A stretch of 29,761 bases of DNA from Anaeromyces robustus (taxonomy: Eukaryota > Neocallimastigomycota > Neocallimastigomycetes > Neocallimastigales > Neocallimastigaceae): contig MCFG01000564.1 of the NCBI GenBank assembly GCA_002104895.1, forward strand, positions 1 to 29,761, read 5' to 3'. How positions within the stretch are numbered: position 1 is the stretch's first letter; every line of letters starts with the position of its first letter. A program made the translations under genes and the position numbers. Below, in pieces: positions 9,478-21,137 of this stretch. The notes under the pieces were generated by a model. That model saw nothing but the letters and a program-made list of their open reading frames with translations. It was not told where the DNA came from and searched no databases.

Positions 9478-11928
9478 ATGTATATTACTTTAATATATTT
9501 AATATTATTTTTCCCTTTTTTATTTTTAATATTTAAATATTGTAAATCATATAATCCCCATACTATTGTTGTATTTATAAATGGAACAAGACATTCAATT
9601 TGACTTCCTTGTAATGGAATATTAACTTGAGTATCCATAACTTTTTTTATTAAAATATATATACATATATATATTAAAAAAATGAGTAATATTTTATTCT
9701 ATTTTTTAATTTTTTTCATTTATATATTAATAAATATTTAAATAAACCTGAAATAACATGTTTTATTTCTTTTGGGGTTAAATTGGAAAATGGTATTTTT
9801 AAAATTCCATCCTTAGCATAGCAAAGGTTTCCACCTTTGTTTTTTAATATCAAAAATTAAAATAAAATCAATTTATATATAATCAAATTATTTTTATTAT
9901 ATAAATTTATATAAAATGGATTGTTAATTTACAAATATATTTTTAAAAAAATATATTGAAATTACCATCGATAAAAGAAGGAGATTTTATGTGTTTATCA
10001 GTTGTAGAGGATATATTAATTAAAGGTTTATATTTATTATCTTCCATTACTAAATTATGATTTCTTTTTGTATTATATAATTATTAATAATGTACGTATT
10101 TTTATAAAGAATTAATAAATTATAATGATATATTTTTTTATTTATTGTTAAGTATATTGATAATTCAATTAAATTATTTTCATATTTATTTATTTTTTAA
10201 GTTAGAATTTTTTATAATAAAATATTATATTTAACTAAGAATATTTAATATATAATCTTTTATTTAAAAAATTTTAAAATTAACCACCTTCTCATTTTTT
10301 GAGAACTTTCAATTAATCTTAAAAATAATGGATAATAGTCATCCATAACAAACATTAAATGTATTTTTTCATTCGTAGCTTCAAAAGAATTTTTTTCCCA
10401 TTCAATTAAATAATGAAAACTTGATTTTGGATCTGAAGGAGTAGATACCAAACTTTATTATTAAAATTAAATAAATATAATTAAATATAACAGTTTAATA
10501 ATTTTATATAATAATATTAATTAATATATATAAATATAAAATGATATTAATATTAATGAAACAGTTAATTTTTTTTTAATTACCTTAATAAAATCATTAA
10601 TTTTGTTTTTCTCAACATTGATGATGGAACTATATCTTCACAAAAACAATCAATTAACCTTTGAGTAAATGCAAAAGAAGATAAATTTACTATTATTTAA
10701 GAAATGAATTAATAATATAAAAAATATTTATGTTATTAAGTATAAAAAAAAAAACTTTATGTCATTATATATATAATAATTATAATAATTACTTAACATA
10801 CATTTTAAAAAAAAAGAAATAGATTTTGGTATATAACTTTGATTAATATGATGTTCTACCAATTCTTGATTTGTTTTTAAAGTATTAATCTTTTTAAAAA
10901 AAATAAATAAATAAAATAATAATAAATTAATATAATATTAGTAACATTTGTATATATTAATTAAATAATTAACAAGTAAGGTTTCTATATATAGTTTATG
11001 ATAAGTTTCAATTACAAATGAGCAACTCCACATATTGTTAACCTATATATATATGTATAATTTGTTTATTAAAAAATATGTATTAAAAAAATTAGAAGTA
11101 TATATTTGTTTATTTATCATAATTATCACTTTAATGTAATAGTCGTTATAGAAAAGTTTTGGTTCTATTATTATTATGAATAAAAAATAGAAATATAATA
11201 TAGTTTAATATGATTGAATATTTATTATTAAAAATTAAGATAGAATAAAATATATATATATAATAATTTACTTCCTTTTGTAGTAGAATTTTTTTGTCTT
11301 TCTAAAATACCAATAATATTAACGATATCTCCAATAAAAATACTATTAATAAGATCTTCGCCTTTATAAAAAAATAAATTTATATAGTTAAATTTCTTAT
11401 ATCAATATTATCATTCTTTATATATATAAAAATACCTTCAATAAATATTGTACAAGTGTTAAAATAACAACCATTTTTTTCCAATACAGTGAGCATACCT
11501 TTTTGAATTACTTATATTATATTTATTATATTATATTATATTATATTATATTAATTATTAAATATATACATATATATATTTAATATGCTATTAATTAATT
11601 TTTCTTTATTATTACATGTTCCAATTCTTTCTTCAATAATTTCAGACCTTTGACGCTTACAATAGGTACAAATATTATTATTAATAAAGTTTTTATCCCT
11701 ATTTAATATATATATATATAAATGTAAATTGAAATATATAAATTTTTATAATAATTATAGTAATAATAATTTATTACTACTACTAACACTACATTTGGTT
11801 GAACCTCAATACCATTACTTGTAAAAGAATAGTTATAATTTTGATGAAGTATTTTTCTTTCTTTATACCTTTTACATAATGGATTCTCACATATGAATGT
11901 ATGATACTGACTATTTTTTTAATACAAA

Positions 11929-11965
<37 letters not shown>

Positions 11966-14317
11966 TATATTTAATACTTCATATAATATAATTTATATTA
12001 AATGTTACACAAAATATTCTGGAAGATATAATGCAGTTATTATTCCTTTGATATTATAAAAAGTATCTTCATGAATAATAGAAAAATTATGGAAAAAACA
12101 TTTATTTAAAGTGTTTTTTAAATTTGAAATAATAGATCTATTATTATATTATTTTTTAAAAAAAAAAAGAAAATTAGTATAAGAATATTTTTATTATTAT
12201 GTTAAAAGTTTATATTTAATAATTTAGTATTATATTATGATTATATATTAATTAATATATAGTTACATATCAGTAGAAGGAATGTTTTTAAACCGTATAT
12301 TCATAGACAATTTTTTCTTTAAATTTATAAGATTAATATTTTCTTTAAAAAGGTGTGATTCAAGTAAACTTAAAGTGGCACACTCAAAATACTTTTTAAT
12401 ATCATTTTTGAATCCTTGAATAATATCATTTCCAATTTCCACTTTACAATAGAATAATTAAAATTTTTATGTTAATATAATATAATCGTTTTTTTTTTTT
12501 TTTTTTTCATTATTATTATTAATAATTGTAAAAATTATTTATTAATGCATTAATCCATTAAAATAATTTTAAAGTAAATTAGAAATAGATAAAATAATAA
12601 AATAAATAAATCAAATTAAAAATATATATATATATATAAAAATATTACTATCATAATTTGTAATGTGATAGATATCAATTAAATAAACAATATAGAATTG
12701 GTGTGAATTGTGGTCATTGAATTTCTTTTATGTATGATAAAAATATAATAAATAAAAAATTAGTAAGAGAAACCTTTTTATATTAAAATGTTATTATTTC
12801 TAATACATTATATAAAATTTAATATGATATATACCTTTTTTGTATCTTTTTTTTCAATTGCATTTCTTTAAATTGTAAATATAATATAATATAAATAAAT
12901 AAATAAATAAGGAAATCATGTTAATATTATTTCAATTTTTTCTTTTCATATAGAAATATACTGGGTTTTTAAATTAAAATGAGATATTTACAATATATCT
13001 ACCATATGATAACTACTTAAATCTATTTTTATAATAAAATAATATATTACAAAAATAATAATTAATGAAATTGTTTAATTATATAAATGAATAAATTTAA
13101 TTAGATATAATAAAACAAATAATAATACAATTCTTAATTTTTTCATATTTGTCACTTTTAAAAATTTTTTCTAAAAGAGATTTATCTTCCTCATCATCGG
13201 AATCATAAAGAGTATACAAATAATCATCTCTTTTATATCTTTTTTTGAAATTATTAAATATATGGTTGTTATCTTCTTTTTGATTATTTTCATTTATTTT
13301 TTGACTTTCACTAATTGTAATATATGAAGTATTATTGATAGGTGAACTACTTGTGACTTCTATTTCATTTTCATCATTTTCTTTATTAATTTCATTTTCA
13401 TTTTCATTTTCATTCTCATTCTCACTATCAATATCTTCATTGAGAAATACATCATTTTAGATATTAATTTGAATATTTATATATTTAATATTAATATTAT
13501 TATAGTTTTTATTATTTATAAAAATTATAGAAATCAGTGAAATAATATTAATAAAGAAAATTTATGCATTTTTTTTTTTATTTTAAAAATAAATAAATTT
13601 TTTTAATACCTTTATTATTTGTAGATATTTTTTGCTTTTTATTTTTATTATTATTTATTACTTTATAATGAGATCTTTTTGTAGTTACAGAATTATTTAA
13701 ACTTTGATCCGGAACTATAGTTTTATCCTGATCATTTTCATCATTTTCATTTTCATCTTCAGTTTCACTAAAAAGAGATGGTAATTCTTGAGAAAATGTG
13801 TTATGTTCTATATTGTAATTTAATTCCCAAATATCTGTATAATTAATTGTATCCTTATATATAATAAAATAATACAATATTTTTTTAATTAATTTTCTTA
13901 ATCATAATATAATTATTCTAATAGTATTTAAATTTCAATATAAATACATTATCTGAAGCTGAAGGCAATAATTTTTAAATGTTATAAAAAAATATTTTCA
14001 AACATTTATATATGTTCAATTTTTTATTTTTATAAATTAAAATGATAAAATTTTAATTAATATAATAAATATGTATGATTTTATATATTAATATAATTAT
14101 AAATATATAAAATATTTAATATAATTATATATATTTTTTATATTTGATTTTATATATTTATTCTATTAATTTAATTATATATATTTTATATATTTTATAT
14201 ATATAAATATATAATATATATATAAAATTTAAAAATAATGTTATTATTACTAGTTTGAATATTTTCTTCTAGTTTATTTCTTTTCTTAGTTTCTTTAACA
14301 AATAACTCTTCGTTCAT
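7902..14317 (-). CDS. MCMDC2: MCMDC2-like protein: ATPase-dead MCM paralogue, 29 exons
   Basis: Exons in order: 14251-14317, 13948-13958, 13610-13853, 13129-13434, 12992-13022, 12835-12865, 12649-12724, 12267-12441, 12009-12137, 11869-11910, 11616-11698, 11436-11498, 11272-11361, 11130-11164, 10974-11042, 10802-10889, 10584-10689, 10288-10452, 9966-10063, 9748-9834, 9489-9640, 9274-9308, 9036-9181, 8899-8942, 8763-8794, 8579-8681, 8420-8452, 8137-8323, 7902-8002. All introns are GT-AG and phases agree, giving 942 aa. Residues 1-209 are an acidic Asn/Glu-rich extension. From about 215 on the order matches animal MCMDC2: N-terminal domain (MEIGNDIIQGF), zinc ribbon (CENPLC...CTYC, about 360-385), OB fold (IFIGDIVNIIGIL), and a C-terminal AAA+ domain with blocks LLSLVSTPSDP, IHLMFVMDDYYPLFLRLI, GGNLCYAKDGILKIPF, and near the end ATIDDALVAIIIFEES. 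Walker A, Walker B, sensor and arginine-finger positions are all non-canonical. In mice and flies this family acts in meiotic recombination. The family call comes from remembered sequence patterns. Exon 10 could alternatively run to 11793. Confidence 0.85.
13948..13958 (-). other. 11-nt microexon of the MCMDC2-like gene
   Basis: Exon 1 ends in phase 1 and exon 3 must start in phase 0, so an extra piece is needed between them. CTTCAGATAAT, preceded by GCCTTCAG and followed by a GTATTT donor, supplies exactly this and encodes T-S-D-N across the joins. A 5-nt version using a second AG inside it would also keep frame. It is inferred from phase only. Confidence 0.5.
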
Positions 14318-14638
14318 TATTGATTTATTAGAAAAAAATTTTTTTATATTTTAATTTTTAACGTAAAGTTTAAATAAAAATAATAATAGAATTTTTTTAA
14401 ATATTTATATAGTTTTTTCCTTTTTTTTTTTAATTTTTATTAGGCTGTTTTATAATTAAAAAATTCTGAAAAAAAAATATAATAAAAGCCTAAAAAATAA
14501 ATATATAATAAAAATTTTACTTTTTTTAATCATAATTTTTAAAAATTGCGAATATATTTTTTAATAGTAGTTAATATATTTTAATACAATAAATGTATTT
14601 GTATTAAAAATATTTATAACAAAATAATTGAAAAGAAT

Positions 14639-14640
<2 letters not shown>

Positions 14641-14693
<53 letters not shown>
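14641..14693. repeat. (AAAT)n microsatellite
   Basis: About 13 uninterrupted copies of a 4-bp unit, the cleanest tetranucleotide array in the window. Arrays of this type recur in the spacers (7720-7760, 18850-18950) and inside introns, so it is a genome-wide habit. Confidence 0.9.
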
Positions 14694-14697
<4 letters not shown>

Positions 14698-14914
14698 TGT
14701 ATTTATATATATATATTTATAATTAATGATTTAATTACAATTATATAGAAATATATAATTTATTGTTTATTATTTTTATTTATATGTATATTAATTATTT
14801 TATTTATTATTTTTTTAATTTTTTTTTAATTGTAATTTTGATACATTTTGATATAATATAATAATATTTTTTAATATTTTTTAGGCAGTAAAATATATAT
14901 TTTTGTTTACTGTC

Positions 14915-14967
14915 AAAAAAGAAAGAAAGAAAGAAAGAAAAAGAAGAAAAAAAAGAAAAAAAAGAAA
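14915..14967. repeat. 53-base homopurine tract
   Basis: A stretch of only A and G on the plus strand, first as GAAA repeats and then longer A blocks separated by single Gs. Homopurine mirror-like tracts can form triplex DNA in principle. A 74-codon plus-strand frame runs through it (Lys/Arg then Phe/Leu), but this is what any purine tract would give and is not a gene. Confidence 0.8.
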
Positions 14968-15757
14968 TTTATATTTAATTTTTAATTTTTTTTTTATTTT
15001 TTATTTTATTTATATATTTAAATTTAAATTGAAGATATTGATGTTTAACGATACAATTTTAATAATATATGAATATTTTCAAAACTTTTTTTTTTCTTTT
15101 TCTTTAAATTATTTGAAAATATATTAATACATTATTAATACTAGTAAATTATTTATCATTTTATTATTATTATAATTATTAATTATTAGTTAGTAAAAGA
15201 TTGAAATATGTTTTAATAACTAAAAAAATATTTAATAATAACAATAAAAATAATATTTTAATATTTTATTTATTAAATTTATTAATATATTATAATTCAA
15301 GATAAGAAAATATGTTTAACGAATAGCAAAAAATAAAAAATAAAAATAAAAATAAAAATAAAAAGGAATGTTGTACTTAAAAATTATGAAGAATAAAGAG
15401 AAAAGCTAATAAGATTAAAACTTAATGTTTATAATTATTGAAAAATGATTATAATCAAATGTGTTGTTTAAGATATGTCGTTAATAAGTAGAAATAATAA
15501 TGAATTTTTTTTTTTTTTTTTTTGTTTTTTATGTTTTTTTTTTGTTTTTTTTTTTTTTTGTTTTTTTTTTTTTAGTTTTGTTTTGTTTTGTTTAAAAAAA
15601 AGATAGTGAAATTGATATCAGATAAAAATAGTAATAGAAGTGTAAAATTCATATAATAAAATTATTGTAATATATTATAAAAAGTTATTATATAAAAATT
15701 ATAATAATTTTTTAATAATATTAATTTTTTTTTTTCTTTTTTTTTTCTAATTTTAAA

Positions 15758-16588
15758 TTATTTTGGACATTCGACTTCTCTTTTTATATTTGATGCATTG
15801 ACATTATCAGCCACAGTGTCAGTAGGTGTATTGTTTACCATTTCTAATAAATTTGTCATTTTTTTTCGATTCTTTTCGTCAGCGAAAAAGTTTTTAATTT
15901 GTTCATTTTTTATTTCTGAAAGGATTTTTTCTAAATGATTACCATCATTTTCTAGTATGTAACTACAAACAATAGCTAACATTTCTAATTTCCAATTCTT
16001 CTTTTTATTATATGGTCCTCTTTTAGTACCTGTTTTTCTTGGTTTTCTTTCAATATCAACACATGTACTTTCCAAACCTCTCTGTTTATTATATATAATT
16101 TTGTTATTATAATATATAAATTTTTTATAATTATTTTATTCATTAAAAAAAAAAAACAATAATAATATTAATATTTTTATAATTAGTATATACATCAATT
16201 TAAAAAAGACTAATATTTTTTTTTTCAAATTATAGAATATACTTACTCTAATACATCTTGGACAAGGTCTAGCATCGTCACATTTTTTACATGCTTTTTG
16301 ACAATTTACTATATTAAAATTTTTAAAGAAATTATATAAAAATAATAACAATAATAATAATAAATAAAAACATTAAATAGAAAAATAAATAAATAAATTA
16401 TAAATAAATAATAATAAATAAAAAGGTATAAGTAAAAATAAATTAAAAATAAAATTCAATATAAAACAAAATATATAAATATTAATAATTATATAATAAA
16501 GATTAAAATAAATTATGATTTAAATATTTGATTTACCGCAAGCAACTTTAACTTGTGTTCTCTTCTTCTTTATGACAACTTCTGGCAT
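15758..16588 (-). CDS. Short Zn2Cys6 (fungal binuclear zinc cluster) DNA-binding protein
   Basis: Exons: 16537-16588, 16247-16308 and 15758-16081, with GT-AG introns and matching phases (1, then 0), give 145 aa ending in TAA. The N-terminus is basic (IKKKRTQVKV) and leads into the zinc cluster, residues 17-45: C-x2-C-x6-C-x5-C-x2-C-x8-C, including CKKCDDARPCPRC. In known members the six cysteines hold two zinc ions and the basic loop contacts CGG half-sites. A basic linker follows (KPRKTGTKRGPYNKKK), then a helical stretch (about 68-125) that could dimerise. Most fungal members are 500-1000 aa with a middle homology domain; this one has none, so it could act as a repressor, a partner subunit or a minimal activator. 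The cluster is split over all three exons. It diverges from PAN3 across 2.9 kb. Confidence 0.88.
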
Positions 16589-17267
16589 ATTAAATAATAT
16601 TTAGAATAATTATAATTATAATTATAATTATAATTATAACTTTGAATAGATAGTATGAATAATTCTTATTTATTTATAATTTATTTATAACTATGTAATT
16701 TATAAAGTTTATAATTTAATTATTTATTAATTATTATTGATGATTATTGTATTTTCGATAGATAATTATGAGAAATTGCAATAAAAATATTTAAGCTTTT
16801 TTTTTTTTTTCAATATATATTATATAGCAAAGAAGAAAAATATTATTTAACAAATACTTAAAAAATATTAACTATATATTTTCTATAACTGATATTTTTG
16901 ATATCTATTAATATTATTAATTACAAACAAGAAATCTATTTAATTGTAATCATAATTACAATTATTCATATATTAAAAATATTAAATAAATAAAAAAAAA
17001 AACAAAAAAATGTTTTTTTTTTATTTATTATTTACTTATTTATTAATATTTTTTTTTTAAAAAAAACAATAATATTAAAAAAACATACATTTGTTTTATG
17101 TATCATTTATTTGTTTATTTATCTACTTATTCATTTACATAAATTAATTATTTATTTACTTCTTTATTTATTCATTTATTTGATTTATTTTTATTTGATT
17201 TATTTATTTTGATTTATTTTAAGCAATTTGTAAATTTTAATTATTTTTAATATTGTATATGTATTTC

Positions 17268-17304
17268 AATAATATATAATTGAAACTTTCAATTATATAT
17301 TATT
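17268..17304. repeat. 37-bp perfect palindrome with a one-base centre
   Basis: Two 18-bp arms, AATAATATATAATTGAAA (17268-17285) and its exact reverse complement (17287-17304), flank a single C at 17286. The symmetry stops sharply at both outer ends. The arms are not a simple AT repeat: the inner TTGAAA/TTTCAA part has mixed sequence. It could extrude as a cruciform or be the footprint of a dimeric binding site. No function is shown. Confidence 0.85.
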
Positions 17305-18100
17305 TTATATTTTTACTTTTATATTTTGTTATTCCTATTCCTCGGTAATAGAAATATTATAAATTATATTAATGATATAAATATATATAAAGATATATAT
17401 AAATATACATATCATAATTAACTGTAATATAATTAAATAAAAAAAATAACATATTTACTATGGAATTTAAATTATATACAATCATGTAATAAATCATTTA
17501 TATTAATACATTATAAATTATGAATATAATGTAATATATGGTTTTTAAATAAATTTAAATTGAGCTTATTTATTGAAGTAAAAAAAAGTTTATTTAAAAA
17601 ATAAAAAAAAAAATTTGAATTAAGATGAGCTTAAAAAGCAGATGATGAAAAAAAAATTAAGTCATTTCTCTATAAATATTATAATTATAAGTAATAAATA
17701 TAACAGAAATAAATATAATATAAAGATAGTAAATATAATGATTATACTAATGATAAGCATAATGTAATCATAATAATTAATAATAACAAATATGAATAAT
17801 AAATATGAATAATAAATATATTCATATTAATAATAAATAAATAAGTAAATAATAAATAGATAGAAAATAAATAGATAAATAAATAGATAAATAAATAATT
17901 AATTAAATTAAATTAATAAATATTAAAGATTTACCAAAATTATAAATGTAATCTTATTTTATAAAAGATGATAAATATATAGAATTTATTTTTAAATTTT
18001 TTTATTTTATGTTCTATTTTATTTTTGTAATACTTTATTCTAAAACATAATAAAGTTTTTTTATACTTAATTAATTATTTAAATATTAATGTTTTTTTTA

Positions 18101-18247
18101 TTATTTTATATAATTTATGATAAATTTTGTTTTCTTTTTTGAATGATTAGTTAAATCTTTCTTTAGCGACGGAGTTTTAATCAACGAATCAAATAATTTT
18201 ATTTTATTGGTAAAAATAGATATATGTTCTAATAAAAAAATACTCAT
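18101..18247 (-). CDS. Possible 48-aa small ORF or last exon
   Basis: An ATG at 18247 opens a 48-codon frame ending TAA at 18101, with a central part, LFDSLIKTPSLKKDLTNHSK, that uses CCG, TCG (twice), TTG and CTA codons, richer in G and C than the surrounding spacer. The local composition is the only reason to list it. No splice-supported upstream exon joins it in frame and I recognise no family. It may equally be chance. Confidence 0.22.
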   Translation of the reverse strand: MSIFLLEHISIFTNKIKLFDSLIKTPSLKKDLTNHSKKKTKFIINYIK

Positions 18248-18849
18248 GATAATAATAGTATTACAATAAAACATAATTATACAAAGGAAGTGAAAAATAA
18301 AAACTATTATAAAAAATAATTAAGTAAAAATAATTATATAAAATTATTAATAGGAATTAAAAAAATAAATAAATAAATAGATAAAAAAGTGAATTGGAGA
18401 TTTTTATGAATTGTTTTAGTAAAATATATTCTTTAAGACTACTTACTATGATAAATATATATAATTAAATAACATTTTTTATTATACTTATCAATTATAG
18501 GTTATTATTATCTATTACTTTTATATTATAATAATATATAATTAGAAATGGTTATTGATTAACAATTGTTTTTTTTTTTTTTTTTTTTTTTTTTTGGTAA
18601 TGAATTTTATTTCAATAATTAAAAAATAAATTTTACAATAAAATTTAAATATAATTTTAATTTTTTTTTATGGATGATTCTACTCTAAACATGTTAGTTA
18701 TTATAATATAATAATAATTTCTATTTATTTATTGGTTTATTTAAAATAATTTTATATTTATATATTATAAATATAAATAATAATAAGATATATATAAAAT
18801 ATATTTATTAAATAGTATTTGTAATTATATAAATAATAATTAATAATAA

Positions 18850-18913
18850 ATAATAATAAATAAATAAATAAATAGATAATAAATAAATAAATAGATAATA
18901 AATAAATAAATAA

Positions 18914-18960
<47 letters not shown>
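18850..18960. repeat. Degenerate (TAAA)n/(TAGA) array
   Basis: A run of TAAA units with some TAGA and TAATAA variants, at least 20 copies in all. The copies are irregular, as in a decaying microsatellite. There are no spacers and no longer repeat unit. Confidence 0.75.
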
Positions 18961-18961
<1 letters not shown>

Positions 18962-19218
18962 TAAAAATAATAAGAATTATAATTGTTTATATTTATTTTT
19001 ATAATAATGTATAATTATAATTAATAATAATTTATTAAAAAAATAATATTAATTATACTTCTATATATTACAAATAGTATAATAAATATTAAATAAAAAT
19101 AACTAAAAAATATTGAATATTATAAAATAATAATTATAATAATTATATAATAAATAAAAGGAGACAAAATAAAACAAAAAAAAAAAATAATAAGAGTTAA
19201 TCTGCTATTTTAATTATA

Positions 19219-19251
19219 TTTCTCAATAATAAAATATAAATTATTGAGAAA
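19219..19251. repeat. Stem-loop upstream of PAN3
   Basis: Arms TTTCTCAATAAT (19219-19230) and ATTATTGAGAAA (19240-19251) are perfect 12-bp reverse complements around a 9-nt loop. It lies about 270 bp before the PAN3 ATG, followed by an A-rich leader (19425-19451). It may be promoter or 5' UTR sequence; no transcript start can be seen. Confidence 0.7.
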
Positions 19252-19522
19252 AGTCATATTTATATACGTCAATGTTAAAATTTAATATAATTAATAAAAA
19301 ACGACTTAAATAACAATATCCAAATTATAATAATAAGAAGAAGTATATATAAAGATTTCAGAAAAAGAAAAGATTTTTTTAAAAACGAATATTATCATTG
19401 TTAATTATTTTTTTTTGTTTGTTTAAACAAAAAAAAAAAAAAAAAAAAAAAGAGAGAGAAAAGGAGAAATAGATATTATAATCTTTTATATAATATAATA
19501 ACGATATTAATAAATAACAAAA

Positions 19523-21094
19523 ATGAGTACTAATACTCCACCACCAAACACCAATGGAACTGATAATAATACACCTACTTCTTCATCTTTACCTCGAACA
19601 CCAAAAACTAGTAATAAAAATAGAACCTGTAGAAATGTAATTATACATGGATATTGTAAATATGAACATAGTGGATGTGAATTTAATCATGATTTATCAA
19701 CAGTAAGTATTATAATTAATTGATTTAGTAATTTATTTATTCATTTTTATAATATAATCATGTTTTATTGGAAATTTAAGTAAATGTGATTTTTGTTTAA
19801 AATCAATAAATTGTTAATTACAATATTTGATAATAACATATGAATATTATATAAATGTATATGAGATTTATAAAAATTATAGAATGTATGAATAAATATA
19901 AAATATATATATAATTTGAAATAATTTAAAATCTATCATTTTAATATAATAATAATAATATTATTGATAGTAATGATAATAAAAATGATAGTGATAATGA
20001 TAATGATAATAATAATGATAATAATAATAATAATAATAATAGAAAGTATATATTGAATATAAAAAATATTATATATATATTCTTTATAAGTATAATTTGA
20101 AGATTTGTATTATTGAAATATCATCAAATTAATTATAAATAATTAATTTATATAAATATAAAAATCTAATTAATAATAAATAATTATAATATGAACATAA
20201 AATTTTGTTATAAATTATACTATAATTTTAAATATGTAGTAAAATTTAATTTTTATGTTATTTTTTATTAAATTTATTAGAACAGACCTTCCCCAGGAAG
20301 TCCGGAAGTGTATGATATATAATTATTAAAATTAATAATAATTATTATTTTTTATTTATTTCAAGTATTATTTATGTATATATATATCTATTAATCATAA
20401 AATATTCATATATAAAGAAAATCAAAGCTTCGTGTTGATTCACCTATATTTAATCCTTCTAGTTTTCGTACTATGGATTCTTTATCAATGAATCCGGCTG
20501 TTACTTATTGTATTTTTTTTTTTTTTTTTTTTTTTTTAATAATAATTTTGTATATATATTTGAATTTTATCTAATTAACAAAATGTAATTAAATCTTTAA
20601 AATTAAAAAGCTCCTCAAAATCCATATTATCCCCCACCAGTAGATAATACTTTTTTAGGTGATATGTATGTATATAAATATTTCAAATTTATATCAAACT
20701 TAGAAAAAAATATAAATAGTAATTTTATTATTATTATTTCATTATTTATGCATATGACAAATTTGAATAATATGTTCAATTTTCATTTATGAATAAAAAT
20801 AAATATAATTATAAATAAATATAAAATAAATTATTAAAAAATATTAAAAAGTAATACATCTTATGGATATTATGGTAATCAACCTGCTTTTATTCCTCCA
20901 ATGAACGCAATGAATGGCTATGGTTATAATGGTGCCGGTGGTATGCCAGCAGTAATTATCATTTGTTTTTAGAATTTTATTAACTAATTGTTTATTTTGT
21001 TATGACTTAATTATTAACATTTAAATTATTGAAACATTATTATATATATAATTATATATATGACAATAACAACAACAACAACAACAACAACAAC

Positions 21095-21137
<43 letters not shown>

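Larger units (their letters stand above)
14318..15757. other. AT-rich spacer between two minus-strand genes
   Basis: About 1.4 kb without a supported gene. It contains a clean (AAAT)n microsatellite of about 13 copies at 14641-14693, a 53-base all-purine tract (AAAG/GAAA type) at 14915-14967, AAAAT repeats near 15330-15365, and a T-rich tract broken by single Gs at about 15507-15590. It must hold the promoter of the MCMDC2-like gene and the 3' end of the Zn2Cys6 gene. Confidence 0.55.
16589..19522. other. 2.9-kb AT-rich spacer between divergent genes
   Basis: The longest gene-poor stretch. It holds a 37-bp near-perfect palindrome (17268-17304), degenerate TTTATTTATTCATT tetranucleotide DNA at about 17100-17220, TAAA/TAGA arrays at 17840-17910 and 18850-18960, a 27-base T run (18569-18595), a possible 48-aa ORF (18101-18247, minus), and a stem-loop (19219-19251). 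Promoters of the Zn2Cys6 gene and PAN3 must lie at its two ends. No supported multi-exon gene was found on either strand. Confidence 0.55.

Noticed and set aside
14903-15127. 74-codon plus frame, Lys/Arg-rich then Phe/Ile-rich
   Set aside because: Produced by a homopurine tract followed by T-rich DNA; no splice partners and no complex sequence.
16136-16351. 71-codon minus frame containing part of the zinc cluster
   Set aside because: Only 16247-16308 is exon; both sides are intron with proper GT and AG borders, so the frame is not a separate gene.
18380-18700. Possible upstream exons (MFR... and SLKEYILLKQF...) for the 48-codon ORF
   Set aside because: Tried joins on the minus strand; the available GT and AG sites do not keep a single open phase.
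18850-18960. Possible CRISPR-like array
   Set aside because: Simple TAAA/TAGA microsatellite without spacers or a long repeat unit, in eukaryotic DNA.
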